Assembly: GCF_036178845.1 (NCBI RefSeq)
Contig: NZ_CP108070.1
Coordinates: 5,704,001 to 5,768,000 of the forward strand
Reading direction: 5' to 3'
DNA: 64,000 nucleotides
DNA from: Streptomyces sp. NBC_00271
Lineage (GTDB): Bacteria; Actinomycetota; Actinomycetes; Streptomycetales; Streptomycetaceae
Shown piece by piece: positions 1 through 8,193 of the stretch. Position 1 is the stretch's first letter; every line of letters starts with the position of its first letter. The notes under the pieces were generated by a model, which was not told the DNA's origin, did not search any database, and saw nothing but the letters and a program-made list of their open reading frames with translations. A program made the translations under genes and the position numbers.

Positions 1-901
1 GGGATTGCGTGCCCAGGAGGGACAGGGCGCGGGCGAGGACGGGGCCGAGTGCTCGGGTGGCGCCGTCGTCGATCTTGAAGGCGAGGGCCCTGCCGTCGGG
101 GAGGGCCACCGCCTGGACGGCCTCCGCGCCCATCTTGGAGAGGGCACCCGGTATCTCCCGCATGAGCCAGGTGTCGGGACGGCGCGTACCGGCGACGTAC
201 TCGGGGTGGGCACGCATCGCGTCGGCGACACGGCGTTCGGCGGAGCCGGGGGCGGCGAGGACGAAGGACCGGAAGGCACGGGCAAGGCCTGTGAGGCTGA
301 TCGCCATCAGCGGCGCGCCGCAGCCGTCCGTACCGACCGCCGCCACCGACTCCCCCGCCGCCTCCTCGACCACCGTGTGGATGAGCTGCTGGAGCGGATG
401 CCCGGGGTCCAGGTAGGAGTCCAGGGGCCAGCCTCGCAGCGCGCACACCGCGAGCATCGCCGCGTGCTTGCCGGAGCAGTTCATGGTGACCCGGTCACGG
501 ACCGCGCCCCCGGCGAGATACGTCTCCGCCTCCGCCGGGTCCAGCGGCAGATCCGGCGGGCACTGCAACTGCCCGGCGTCCAGCCCGTGCTCGGCCAGCA
601 TCTTCTGGACGAGATCGCGGTGGAAGGCCTCCCCGGAGTGGCTGGCGGCGGCGAGAGCCAGCCGTTCACCGGCCAGGTCAAGGCCCGCCCGCAGCACACC
701 CGCCGCCTGCATCGGCTTGTTCGACGAGCGCGGGAAGACCGGCGCGGTCACCTCGCCCAGCGCCAGCTCGACCGACCCGTCCGCGGCCAGCAGCACCAGG
801 CTGCCCCGATGCCGCCCCTCGACGAATCCCGAACGGACGACCTCGGCGAGAACAGGCGGTATGAAGGGGTCTGCGGGTACGGCGGGAGCGGCGGCGGACA
901 T
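1..901 (-). CDS. Asparaginase (asparaginase II family), 3' end outside window
   Basis: Predicted cytoplasmic L-asparaginase hydrolysing asparagine to aspartate and ammonia. The reverse-strand frame opens with ATG at 901 and stays open for 300 codons to the window edge, so the C-terminus is missing. Family signatures seen are FPRSSNKPMQA (about residues 57-66) and ASHSGE (about 86-91), and the visible end reads IDDGATRALGPVLARAL, typical of the last part of this roughly 310-330-residue family, so only a few residues are probably lost. GGAAGG lies about 10 nt before the ATG. It is transcribed leftwards, separated from rsiG by 239 nt. This family is unrelated to the type I/II amidohydrolase fold of E. 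coli AnsA/AnsB. Confidence 0.88.
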   Translation of the reverse strand, partial: MSAAAPAVPADPFIPPVLAEVVRSGFVEGRHRGSLVLLAADGSVELALGEVTAPVFPRSSNKPMQAAGVLRAGLDLAGERLALAAASHSGEAFHRDLVQKMLAEHGLDAGQLQCPPDLPLDPAEAETYLAGGAVRDRVTMNCSGKHAAMLAVCALRGWPLDSYLDPGHPLQQLIHTVVEEAAGESVAAVGTDGCGAPLMAISLTGLARAFRSFVLAAPGSAERRVADAMRAHPEYVAGTRRPDTWLMREIPGALSKMGAEAVQAVALPDGRALAFKIDDGATRALGPVLARALSLLGTQS

Positions 902-1140
902 CGGCGGTGGCCTTCCATGACAGGGACCCGCCCGGTGATCGAACCGCGGCGCCGTACGGGAGGTCCCCCGATGGCGTGTCCCCGGCCGAGCCCCACGACC
1001 GCGACCCGGGCCGTTCCCGGGCGCGGCCGCCGCGACCGCGGAACCGGGCGCGGCCATGGGGCCCGGCCCCGGATGTCCCGGACCGCCGGCGCCGCCACAG
1101 CCGTCGCACGCACCCCCCGGGATCGCCGGGGGCCACCGCG

Positions 1141-1860
1141 TCACATGAGCAGGTCGTCTACTTGTGCTTCCCCATCACGGTACCTGCGGGCGATCTCGGC
1201 GCTGCAATCGTCGGCGGTGCGCTGCAGGTGCTGGCGCCGCCGGGAGACCTGCTGCTCGTAGCGCACCAGCCGTCCCATCCCCGCGCCGAGCTCGTCGTCC
1301 GTACGTGCCTCCAGGTCCGACAGCTCCACCTCGGCGAGCATGTCCGCGGCGAGCCGCCGGTACTCCTCGCCGTACGGTGTGCCCACCGTCACATGGCGGG
1401 CCGACGAACGGTGCCGGGCGGGCGCGTCCGTCAGGATCTCCGCGAGCCGGTCGACGACCGACGCCCCGCCGGAGCCGGAACCCGCCCCCCTCCCCCCGGC
1501 CGCGCGCAGCCCCGGACTCGTTCCCAGGCCCGAGACGAGCGGCGCTCCCGACGTCGCGGAGGGCGCCCGCAGTCCCCCGCGGCGCGCCAGCTCCGCCCGC
1601 AGGATGTCGATGCGCCCCTGGAGCAGCCGCCGCACATAGCTGAGGTCGGCCTCGTCGCGCTGCGCGTCGCGCCGCAGGGTCCGCAGCTCGGGCAGCCGCA
1701 GCAGGGGCAGATCGGGCGCGGGCAGGTCCGGGTGCAGCGGGCTGTCGGTGCGCTGCACGGGAGGACGATGAACCCCCGAACGACCGCCTCCCGCCCGCGG
1801 ACTCGTACGGGTCAACGACACAGCCCCGGGCGGCTGCTGCCCGGTACTCGGTGTGCTCAT
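1141..1860 (-). CDS. rsiG: RsiG, c-di-GMP-dependent anti-sigma factor for WhiG
   Basis: Known role of the family: RsiG loaded with c-di-GMP sequesters the sporulation sigma factor WhiG in Streptomyces. The 239-residue protein has two copies of the diagnostic E-x3-S-x2-R-x3-Q-x3-D motif. The first is E70, S74, R77, Q81, D85 (EADLSYVRRLLQGRID). The second is E202, S206, R209, Q213, D217 (EQQVSRRRQHLQRTAD). Both are complete, so this should be a c-di-GMP-responsive form. Each motif lies in a charged helical stretch, and they are separated by a Gly/Ser-rich linker (about 97-135). The first 45 residues are Pro/Arg-rich and look disordered. The start is ATG 1860. The gene is monocistronic here; whiG is not in the window. 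Confidence 0.9.
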   Translation of the reverse strand: MSTPSTGQQPPGAVSLTRTSPRAGGGRSGVHRPPVQRTDSPLHPDLPAPDLPLLRLPELRTLRRDAQRDEADLSYVRRLLQGRIDILRAELARRGGLRAPSATSGAPLVSGLGTSPGLRAAGGRGAGSGSGGASVVDRLAEILTDAPARHRSSARHVTVGTPYGEEYRRLAADMLAEVELSDLEARTDDELGAGMGRLVRYEQQVSRRRQHLQRTADDCSAEIARRYRDGEAQVDDLLM

Positions 1861-2038
1861 GTGCCTCTACCGTCCCCTCGACCGGCGCGGTCCACCCCAC
1901 GGTTGCACCGCAACACACGCATCGTGCCACCCCAAGTGGCCGCTATGTGACCGAGTGCCCCCGATCGGCCCCAGATGGGGGGGTAAGGAGCAAAAAGAAA
2001 CCCCCAAAGGACCCCTCGAAAGAGGTCAGGGGATCACG

Positions 2039-2083
2039 CGCGAAAGCATTGAGCCCCGTGACGCGAAGGCATTGAGCCCCGTG
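2039..2083. repeat. Two direct 22-bp repeats upstream of dtd
   Basis: CGCGAA[A/G]GCATTGAGCCCC-GTG occurs at 2039-2060 and again at 2062-2083 with one mismatch and 23-bp spacing, just before the dtd start. It could be a regulator site or a simple duplication. The rest of 1861-2106 is non-coding and carries the divergent rsiG/dtd promoters. Confidence 0.6.
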
Positions 2084-2118
2084 CAGGGGGCTGCGTCCCG
2101 CACGGCATGATGGTTCCC

Positions 2119-2556
2119 ATGCGTGCGGTGGTGCAGAGGGTGGACGGCGCGAGCGTCGTCGTGAACGGGGAACGCGGTCCGGAAACGGTCGGGGCGATCG
2201 ACGGCGAGGGGCTGTGCGTCCTCGTCGGCGTCACGCACGACGACACCAAGGAGAAGGCGGCCCAACTCGCCCGCAAACTCTGGTCCGTCCGGATGCTGGC
2301 AGACGAGAAGTCGTGCTCCGACATCGACGCGCCACTGCTCGTCATCAGCCAGTTCACCCTGTACGGCGACGCCCGCAAGGGCCGCCGCCCCACCTGGAAC
2401 GCGGCCGCCCCCGGCGATGTCGCCGAACCCCTCGTCGACGAGGTCGTGGCCCAACTCCGCGCGCTGGGCGCCACGGTGGCGACGGGCCGGTTCGGCGCGC
2501 AGATGCGCGTCTCGCTGACGAACGACGGCCCGTTCACCGTGCTCCTGGAAATGTGA
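2119..2556 (+). CDS. dtd: D-aminoacyl-tRNA deacylase
   Basis: Hydrolyses D-amino acids mischarged onto tRNA (chiral proofreading) in the cytoplasm. The 145-residue product has the family hallmarks: N-terminus MRAVVQRV, the SQFTLYGD active-site motif (about residue 76) and the C-terminal NDGPFT motif that supplies the Gly-cisPro loop across the dimer. Two in-frame ATGs lie upstream (2107, 2110), but homologues begin at MRAVVQRV, so ATG 2119 is chosen. It is divergent from rsiG and convergent with the YgfZ-like gene. Confidence 0.93.
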   Translation: MRAVVQRVDGASVVVNGERGPETVGAIDGEGLCVLVGVTHDDTKEKAAQLARKLWSVRMLADEKSCSDIDAPLLVISQFTLYGDARKGRRPTWNAAAPGDVAEPLVDEVVAQLRALGATVATGRFGAQMRVSLTNDGPFTVLLEM

Positions 2557-2597
2557 CCCAGGAAAGGTGACCCAGGAAATGCGACCTGCCTGAGCCC

Positions 2598-3563
2598 CTA
2601 CGGCTCGACCACGACCTCCTGCGCCGCCGCCGTCGTGTCCGCCAGCAGCCGCGCGTCCAGCGGCACGTTCCGCTTCACCAGGCCGAGCGCGATCGGGCCG
2701 AGCTCGTGGTGGCGTACGGAGGTGGTGATGAAGCCGATCTTCCGGCCGTCGGGGCCGTCGTCCGCGAGGCGCAGTTCGGCGCCGTGCGGCGGCAGATGGA
2801 CCTCGCTGCCGTCCAGGTGCAGGAAGACGAGCCGACGCGGGGGCTTGCCCAGGTTCTGTACCCGGGCGACGGTCTCCTGGCCCCGGTAGCAGCCCTTCTG
2901 GAGGTGCACCGCGCTGTCGATCCAGCCCAGCTCGTGCGGGATCGTGCGGTGGTCGGTCTCGAAACCGAGCCGCGGGCGGTGGTGTTCGACGCGCAGCGCC
3001 TCGTAGGCCAGCAGCCCGGCCGCCGGACCGGCCTTCCCGGCGTACGACTCCAGGTCCGTGCGCGGCAGGAAGAGATCACGCCCGTACGGCGTCTCGCGTA
3101 CGACCACGCCCTCGGGGACCTCGGCGATCGAACCGGCCGGCAGGTGCACGACCGCGAAGTCGTCCGTGCGGTCGGCGGTCTCGACGCGGTAGAAGAACTT
3201 CATGGACTCCAGGTACGCGAGCAGCGCGTCCTGGGTGCCGGGTTCGACGTGGGCCCAGGTCGTGGTGCCGTCGTCGACGAGGTACAGCGCGTGCTCGATG
3301 TGGCCGTGCGCGGAGAGGATCAGCGCCTCGGTGGCGCGGCCCGCCGGGAGGTCCGAGACGTGCTGGGTGAGCAGCAGGTGCAGCCAGCTCAGCCGGTCCT
3401 CGCCGGTGACCGCGACGACGCCGCGGTGCGAGAGGTCCACGAAGCCGTTGCCGTCGGCGAGGGCGCGCTGCTCGCGGAACAGGTCACCGTAATGGGCTGC
3501 GACCTGTTCATCCACGCCTTCGGCGGGGACGGCGCCGGGCAGGGACAGGAGAGGGCTCTTCAT
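2598..3563 (-). CDS. ygfZ: YgfZ/GcvT-type folate-binding protein
   Basis: Tetrahydrofolate-binding protein of the YgfZ/IBA57 family, which helps assemble or repair Fe-S clusters. The 321-residue product has the aminomethyltransferase-like fold and the family signature KGCYRGQE (K-G-C-Y-x-G-Q-E) near residue 225, whose cysteine is functionally important in E. coli YgfZ. It starts at ATG 3563, nine bases from the nur stop codon, so it is probably read with nur from the same leftward transcript. Confidence 0.88.
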   Translation of the reverse strand: MKSPLLSLPGAVPAEGVDEQVAAHYGDLFREQRALADGNGFVDLSHRGVVAVTGEDRLSWLHLLLTQHVSDLPAGRATEALILSAHGHIEHALYLVDDGTTTWAHVEPGTQDALLAYLESMKFFYRVETADRTDDFAVVHLPAGSIAEVPEGVVVRETPYGRDLFLPRTDLESYAGKAGPAAGLLAYEALRVEHHRPRLGFETDHRTIPHELGWIDSAVHLQKGCYRGQETVARVQNLGKPPRRLVFLHLDGSEVHLPPHGAELRLADDGPDGRKIGFITTSVRHHELGPIALGLVKRNVPLDARLLADTTAAAQEVVVEP

Positions 3564-3572
3564 ACACCTAGC

Positions 3573-4010
3573 CTACGACTTGGTAGTTGAACTCTTGAGA
3601 GAACAGTCCTTGCACCGGCCGAAGATCGCGAAGTGCTTCATGTCCGTCTCGAAGCCGAACGTGTCCCGGAGCTTCGCGGTGAACTCCGCGGCGACCGAGA
3701 TGTCGGCCTCGATGACGTTCGTGCAGTCCCGGCAGACCAGGTGGATGTGGTGATGCCGGTCGGCGAGATGGTAGGTCGGCGCGCCGTGCCCGAGGTGGGC
3801 GTGACTGACCAGGCCGAGCTCCTCCAGGAGCTCCAGGGTCCGGTAGACGGTGGAAATGTTGACCCCCGACGCCGTCTTCCTCACCTCGATGAGGATGTCG
3901 TCGGGGGTCGCGTGCTCCAGGGTGTCCACAGCTTCGAGGACAAGCTGGCGCTGCGGCGTCAGCCGGTAGCCGCGCTGCCTCAGGTCGCTCTTCCAGTCGG
4001 TGCTCACCAC
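3573..4010 (-). CDS. nur: Nur, nickel-responsive Fur-family repressor
   Basis: Fur-family repressor that controls nickel uptake and, through nickel, superoxide dismutase choice in Streptomyces. At 145 residues it matches Nur in length. All described nickel ligands are present: H33, H86, H88 and H90 (M-site) and H70, H72 and H126 (nickel C-site). The winged-helix domain spans about residues 8-80, with NISTVYRTLELLEELG as recognition region, and the rest is the dimerisation domain with a CxxC pair (C93, C96). The complete ligand set separates it from Zur and FurA. Stop and start of the following ygfZ-like gene are 9 nt apart. Confidence 0.9.
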   Translation of the reverse strand: MVSTDWKSDLRQRGYRLTPQRQLVLEAVDTLEHATPDDILIEVRKTASGVNISTVYRTLELLEELGLVSHAHLGHGAPTYHLADRHHHIHLVCRDCTNVIEADISVAAEFTAKLRDTFGFETDMKHFAIFGRCKDCSLKSSTTKS

Positions 4011-4117
4011 ACAGGAAGTCTAGGACCATTCCGGGAGGTGACGACCTGAGGAGAGCCGCCGAACCGGCCGGACGCCTTCCGAACTGCTTCCTGACCAGCT
4101 TCCGAACTGCTGTCCGA

Positions 4118-4693
4118 CTACTTGAAGAACGCGATTCCGTCGTCCGGCATGTCGTCCGGGAGGGCCTTGGCCCAGCGCTCGACGTCCTCCGGAGTGACGA
4201 CCTTCTTCAGGTGCGCGGACATGTAGGGGCGCAGCTCGACCTCGGGGGTCTGCTTCTCACCGACCCACATGAGGTCGCTCTTCACATAGCCGTAGAGGCG
4301 CTTGCCGCCGGTGTAGGGACCCGCGGCCGCCGTCCGTGCCACGGCGTCGGTGACCAGGTCGATCTGCGGCGTCTTGGCGGCCAGGTCGCCGTACCAGATC
4401 TCGACGACACCGTCGTCGCGGGTCATGACGACCTCGACCTTGCGGTCGGAGTCGATGCGCCAGAAGCCGGACTCGCTCTCCAGCGGCCGGACCTTGTTCC
4501 CGTCGGCGTCGAGCACCCAGGTGTGCGAGTGGTACTCCAGGAAGTCGCGTCCGTCGTGGGTGAAGGTGACCTCCTGCCCGAAGTTGCACTTCTCGGAGCC
4601 GGGGAAGTCGTGAACGCCCGCACCGGCCCAGCTGCCGAGCAGGAAGGCAAGGGGAAGCAGGTCCTTGTGCAGGTCGGACGGGATCTCGATCAT
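4118..4693 (-). CDS. Nitrobindin-like heme-binding beta-barrel protein (FABP-like)
   Basis: A 191-residue protein of the DUF1794/nitrobindin family: ten-stranded beta-barrels that bind ferric heme and are linked to nitric oxide or peroxynitrite chemistry. The barrel-opening signature GSWAGAG is at residues 20-26. H161, in YMSAHLKKV close to the C-terminus, is the likely axial heme ligand, by analogy with family members. No signal peptide is visible, so it is cytoplasmic. It begins at ATG 4693, 25 nt after the stop of the 32-aa membrane peptide gene, so the two may be co-transcribed. The specific ligand is inferred. Confidence 0.82.
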   Translation of the reverse strand: MIEIPSDLHKDLLPLAFLLGSWAGAGVHDFPGSEKCNFGQEVTFTHDGRDFLEYHSHTWVLDADGNKVRPLESESGFWRIDSDRKVEVVMTRDDGVVEIWYGDLAAKTPQIDLVTDAVARTAAAGPYTGGKRLYGYVKSDLMWVGEKQTPEVELRPYMSAHLKKVVTPEDVERWAKALPDDMPDDGIAFFK

Positions 4694-4718
4694 GAGCTCG
4701 GCAGTTCCTCGATGGGGG

Positions 4719-4817
4719 TCAGCGCTGGCCCTGGTACAGCTTCTTCACGGTCAGCCCGGCGAAGGCGAGCACGCCGACGCAGACCAGGACCAGCAGGGTT
4801 TCGAAGAAGATCTCCAC
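4719..4817 (-). CDS. 32-aa single-pass membrane peptide
   Basis: A short frame from GTG 4817 to TGA 4719-4721, with a clear ribosome site (GAGGAG, about 8 nt upstream). The peptide starts VEIFFETLLVLVCVGVLAFA, one hydrophobic helix, then a short basic tail (LTVKKLYQGQR). No family is recognised. The ribosome site, the length of the hydrophobic run and the position just ahead of the nitrobindin-like gene support a real small membrane protein. Function unknown. Confidence 0.62.
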   Translation of the reverse strand: MEIFFETLLVLVCVGVLAFAGLTVKKLYQGQR

Positions 4818-4853
4818 GGGGTGCTCCTCGGATGAGCGGGGTGGGCGGTACAA

Positions 4854-4892
4854 GAGCCGAGCCCCAGCTTAGTGGGCCGGGGCTCGGGGCTC
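4854..4892 (-). terminator. Hairpin terminator after the three-gene membrane operon
   Basis: GAGCC-GAGCCCC (4854-4865) pairs with GGGGCTC-GG-GGCTC (4879-4892) around a 13-nt loop, with a 2-nt bulge. It lies about 50 nt downstream of the last gene of the leftward operon (stop at 4942) and before the 32-aa peptide gene. No U-tract is seen, as is usual in Streptomyces. Confidence 0.6.
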
Positions 4893-4941
4893 TCTGCGAG
4901 GTACTCCTGGGCGATTCTTTGCGAGGTACGCCCGGGTGTGT

Positions 4942-5937
4942 TCAGCCGAGCAACTGGCTCTGGAGGACCACCGTCTGCTGGAACGGCACCGCCTTCGCGG
5001 CGCCCTTGCGGGACTGCACGACCAGGGCGAGGGTGTCCCCGGCCGAGAGGTACGCCTGGCGGACCTGCTCGGCGCCGTACGGCTTGACCTCGTCGTACGC
5101 GTGGCGGATCACGTCGTCGACCGCGGCGCGGTCCGGGAACCGGTCGTCGGCCATCGTCCGCTCGGCGCCGCGCAGCGCGTAGAGCGGCGCGCTGTAGCTG
5201 GTCAGCCCGGGCGAGTTCACCTCGTCCGCGACGACGACCGAGTCGAACTGCAACAGGTAGATCCGTGTGTGCGTACCGTCCGGCGTCGTCCAGCCGCGCG
5301 CCGCGATGTGCCGCAGACCGTGGTCGGTCAGCTGCTGCCCGACCGTCTCCCGGTCGTCCCGCGTGGCGTACTCCGCCAGGAACGTCTTCGTCGCCAGCCA
5401 GCCGTCCGTCCCGCGCAGCGCCGCGTCGACGTGTGCGCCCTTCGGGGCGGGCAGCACGAGCCGCCGCAGGTCGGCGTAGTGGGTACCGGTCCTGTTCGAC
5501 TCGGCGAGCGGGCGCGGGCTGCCGGAGGGCAGCGGCGGGCGGGTGATCGTCGGGTAGTCCCAGCGCCCGTCCGACTCCGTCGCCAGACCGGGTACGTCGG
5601 TGCGGTCCATGCGGGTGATGCCGTACGCGACCGACGTGCCGACCGCCGCGAAGACCACGGTGGCGGCGGTCCAGCGCAGCAGGGCCCGCAGCACCCGACG
5701 GTCCTTGCGCACCGGGGCCGGGGGCACCTCGGGCGCGACGGCCGTGGACGGCACCTCCGGGTCGACGACCGCGGGCACGGCCTCGGGGGCGGCGGCCGCC
5801 GGCGCCTCCTCGGGCGCGGGCGGCAGCGCGACCGGCACCTCGACCGGAGTCGTGGTCCCGTCCTCGACCGGAGCCGTGGTCGCGTCCTCGACCGGCGTCG
5901 CCGCCGCGTCCTCGACGGAGCTCGTCTGCTCGGTCAT
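4942..5937 (-). CDS. Membrane-anchored protein of unknown function, third gene of coupled operon
   Basis: 331 residues. Residues 1-75 are a repetitive acidic, Pro/Ala/Val-rich tail (PVED and PEVP-like repeats), followed by a basic patch (RKDRR) and one transmembrane helix (about 83-105, ALLRWTAATVVFAAVGTSVA). The rest is an extracytoplasmic domain of about 220 residues with no motif I recognise. The ATG at 5937 overlaps the previous stop by 4 nt (ATGA), implying translational coupling. It shares its layout (disordered tail, one helix, outside domain) with the two genes upstream, so the three probably form a complex or are divergent paralogues. Function unknown. Confidence 0.85.
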   Translation of the reverse strand: MTEQTSSVEDAAATPVEDATTAPVEDGTTTPVEVPVALPPAPEEAPAAAAPEAVPAVVDPEVPSTAVAPEVPPAPVRKDRRVLRALLRWTAATVVFAAVGTSVAYGITRMDRTDVPGLATESDGRWDYPTITRPPLPSGSPRPLAESNRTGTHYADLRRLVLPAPKGAHVDAALRGTDGWLATKTFLAEYATRDDRETVGQQLTDHGLRHIAARGWTTPDGTHTRIYLLQFDSVVVADEVNSPGLTSYSAPLYALRGAERTMADDRFPDRAAVDDVIRHAYDEVKPYGAEQVRQAYLSAGDTLALVVQSRKGAAKAVPFQQTVVLQSQLLG

Positions 5938-6821
5938 ACCGCCTCCCCCGGCTCGGCGATGCGGTCGAGCTGCTCGCGCAGCAGCATCGCGACACCCTTG
6001 GTGTTCAACGGCTTGGCCCCGAAGGCGGTCGCGCTGACCAGCACGTCGCCCTGGTAGGCGGAGCAGACCATCATGTCGAGCTTCTCGTCCTTGTCCTTGG
6101 GCGGCAGGAAGCACTTGGCGTTCTTGTAGCCCTTGATCTCGGGCCCCTTGCGGAAGATCTTGAGGGCGTCGAAGAACTCGTTCTGGAACGTCGACATGCC
6201 CTTCACCGCCGCCTTGTCCTCGATCTGGGCCAGCGCGACGCTCATGGTGAAGCCGCTGTCGGCATACAGCGTGGAGCTGATCCCGCTGGAGGTGCTGAGG
6301 TAGCTGCGCATCGCGATGCCCTTGGTGCGCTGCTTGTCGATCCGCTTCTCCAACTCCCGCCGCTGGGAACGCGGCAGGTCGCGCAGTGCCTCCTTGCGCA
6401 GAGCGGTGGCCTCGGGCCCGCTGAGCGAGGCGTCGGAGCCGAACTCGCCGATGTCCGGGCCCCGGGTCCAGCCCTCGGTGCCGTACGGCACGAGCATCCC
6501 GGCGAGTCCCGAGGCGGTCTTCGCCGTCTTGGCGTCGTTGGGGGCGGGAACCGGGAAGGTCCAGGAGGGCGCGCCGGGGTCCCGGTCGGCGTCCTGGACG
6601 GTCACGACGGTGTAGCCGGCGCCGCCGAGGACGGCCGCGACGAGGAGCACGGAACCGGCGACGGCGGCGACGCGCCCCCGGCGGAGGGGTTTCCTGGATT
6701 TCTTGGGCTTCGTGACGGGGGCGATGGATTCGGGCGCGGCGGGTTCGGGCGCGGGCTCCTGAACAAGCTCCTCGACGCGTTCCTGAACAGGCTGCTCGCT
6801 CATCGGTTGCTCGTCGGTCAC
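5934..6821 (-). CDS. Membrane-anchored protein of unknown function, second gene of coupled operon
   Basis: 295 residues. An acidic Pro/Glu-rich N-terminus (about 1-37) is followed by a Lys/Arg-rich stretch (KPKKSRKPLRRGR), one transmembrane helix (about 50-72) and an extracytoplasmic domain with two cysteines (in NAKCFLPP and MMVCSAYQG) that could form a disulfide. No enzyme signature is seen. The ATG at 6821 overlaps the upstream stop by 4 nt and its own stop overlaps the next start, so all three genes should be made in fixed ratio. Function unknown. Confidence 0.85.
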   Translation of the reverse strand: MTDEQPMSEQPVQERVEELVQEPAPEPAAPESIAPVTKPKKSRKPLRRGRVAAVAGSVLLVAAVLGGAGYTVVTVQDADRDPGAPSWTFPVPAPNDAKTAKTASGLAGMLVPYGTEGWTRGPDIGEFGSDASLSGPEATALRKEALRDLPRSQRRELEKRIDKQRTKGIAMRSYLSTSSGISSTLYADSGFTMSVALAQIEDKAAVKGMSTFQNEFFDALKIFRKGPEIKGYKNAKCFLPPKDKDEKLDMMVCSAYQGDVLVSATAFGAKPLNTKGVAMLLREQLDRIAEPGEAV

Positions 6822-7669
6822 AGCCGCTCCATCTGCCGCTCGGCCAGGTCCATGATCTTGGCCTTGGGAATCGGCTTGGTGTCGTAGATCCAGATCTCCA
6901 TGGCGATGTCACCGCGCCAGGCGTGCGCCTCGGCCCCGTACATCGGGAGGTAACCGGGCTTCGTGTCCGGCTTGGTGTGGACGTAGGCCATGCCGTCGCC
7001 CGTCCCTGGGACGGCCCAGACATGGGTGCCGCTCTTCGTGTTCGCCCAGTAGTGGCCCTCGGCGGCCGCGTCGGAGGCGCCGAGTTCCTCCTCCTGCCGG
7101 TACTGGATGAGGCGGACCTCCACGCTGTACGTGCTGCCCACCGTCCAGCCGGTGGCAACCGCACGCCGGAACTCGGCGCCGATCAGGTCGCCGAAGGCGT
7201 TGGCCGGCTTGGTGTACTGCTCCGCGTAGTCGGCGATGCCCATCCAGCCCTTGGCGCCCGGCACGTACTCGGCGTCCCGCGTCCCCTTCGGCCGCTTGAC
7301 CAGCAGCTTGCGCAGGTCGCCGTCGGTCTTCACCCGGCGGTCCTGCGCGGCGGACAGGGGTTCGGGACCGGCGCCCTTGGCCTGGGCGACCACGGGCTGC
7401 GAGAGCGACGGCAGCTTGGTCGGCTCCCGGTCGGCCTGGATCAGAAAACCGGCGCAGGTGCCCCCGACCAGTCCCAGCACGGCGGCCGTGGCGATCAACA
7501 GGGCCGTACGCCCCCGCCGACGTACGCGAGGCGTTTCCTCCTGGATCTCCTCAGGGCTCTCCTCACGGATTCCCTCAGGGATCTCCTCGCGGATCTCCTC
7601 ATCCATCTCTTCGACTTCCACGACATCCCCCCACGGAACGCGACGCACGGATTCCGTATCCGCGCGCAC
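6818..7669 (-). CDS. Membrane-anchored protein of unknown function, first gene of coupled operon
   Basis: 283 residues from GTG 7669. The N-terminal 45 residues are strongly acidic and repetitive (EEIREEIPEG, EESPEEIQEE), followed by RVRRRGR and one transmembrane helix (about 53-76), then an extracytoplasmic domain rich in Trp/Tyr near its end (HAWRGDIAMEIWIYD). ATG 7606 (MDEEIREE) is an equally plausible start, since no strong ribosome site precedes 7669. It heads the coupled three-gene unit and lies 87 nt from the divergent DsrE-like gene. I recognise no domain. Confidence 0.82.
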   Translation of the reverse strand: MRADTESVRRVPWGDVVEVEEMDEEIREEIPEGIREESPEEIQEETPRVRRRGRTALLIATAAVLGLVGGTCAGFLIQADREPTKLPSLSQPVVAQAKGAGPEPLSAAQDRRVKTDGDLRKLLVKRPKGTRDAEYVPGAKGWMGIADYAEQYTKPANAFGDLIGAEFRRAVATGWTVGSTYSVEVRLIQYRQEEELGASDAAAEGHYWANTKSGTHVWAVPGTGDGMAYVHTKPDTKPGYLPMYGAEAHAWRGDIAMEIWIYDTKPIPKAKIMDLAERQMERL

Positions 7670-7756
7670 AGGAGACCCATGGGAATCTCACGGGGTTGTA
7701 AGGGACATGATCACGATTCGGACTCTCCCGAACGCCCCCCGGACTACCATGCGGCC

Positions 7757-8119
7757 ATGGCGAAGAAGCTCGTGATCAAGGTGACGGCGGGGGCCGATGC
7801 CCCCGAGCGCTGCTCGCAGGCGTTCACGGTCGCGGCGGTGGCCGTGGCCAGCGGGGTCGAGGTCTCCCTGTGGCTGACCGGCGAGTCCGCGTGGTTCGCG
7901 TTGCCGGGCCGGGCCGCCGAGTTCGAACTGCCGCACGCGGCGCCGCTGCCCGATCTGATCGACTCGGTCCTGGCCGCGGGCCGGCTCACCCTGTGCACCC
8001 AGTGCGCGGCGCGCCGGGACATCACGGAGAAGGACGTCATCGACGGCGTACGCATCGCTGGCGCCCAGGTGTTCGTCCAGGAGGCGATGGCGGACGAGAC
8101 CCAGGCGCTCGTCTACTGA
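7757..8119 (+). CDS. DsrE-like small protein
   Basis: A 120-residue DsrE/DsrF-like protein. The family binds or transfers persulfide sulfur, or acts as small peroxiredoxin-like subunits. It starts MAKKLVIKVTAG with the typical first strand and loop. The conserved cysteine position is represented by LCTQCAARRDI (about residues 80-90), a CxxC pair. No signal peptide is present. ATG 7757 is the only start that gives the family N-terminus. It faces the DUF3099 gene and lies near the sulfurtransferase genes, which fits a sulfur-related role but does not prove it. Confidence 0.78.
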   Translation: MAKKLVIKVTAGADAPERCSQAFTVAAVAVASGVEVSLWLTGESAWFALPGRAAEFELPHAAPLPDLIDSVLAAGRLTLCTQCAARRDITEKDVIDGVRIAGAQVFVQEAMADETQALVY

Positions 8120-8139
8120 AGGTGTTGCGCGCGCCCTCC

Positions 8140-8193
8140 TACGGGCGGCGCTTCTTGCCGTCGAGCTACGGGCGGCGCTTCTTGCCGTCGAGC
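8140..8193. repeat. Perfect 27-bp tandem duplication at the 3' end of the DUF3099 gene
   Basis: Positions 8140-8166 and 8167-8193 are identical. The second copy covers the last codons of the DUF3099 gene and the first lies just past its stop, so the final residues and stop codon (LDGKKRRP-stop) are repeated in frame downstream. This looks like a recent slippage event. Confidence 0.9.

Noticed and set aside
4942..7164. 740-codon open frame on the minus strand
   Set aside because: It runs through three overlapping real genes in shifted frames. Only its final part (from ATG 5937) is genuine coding sequence.
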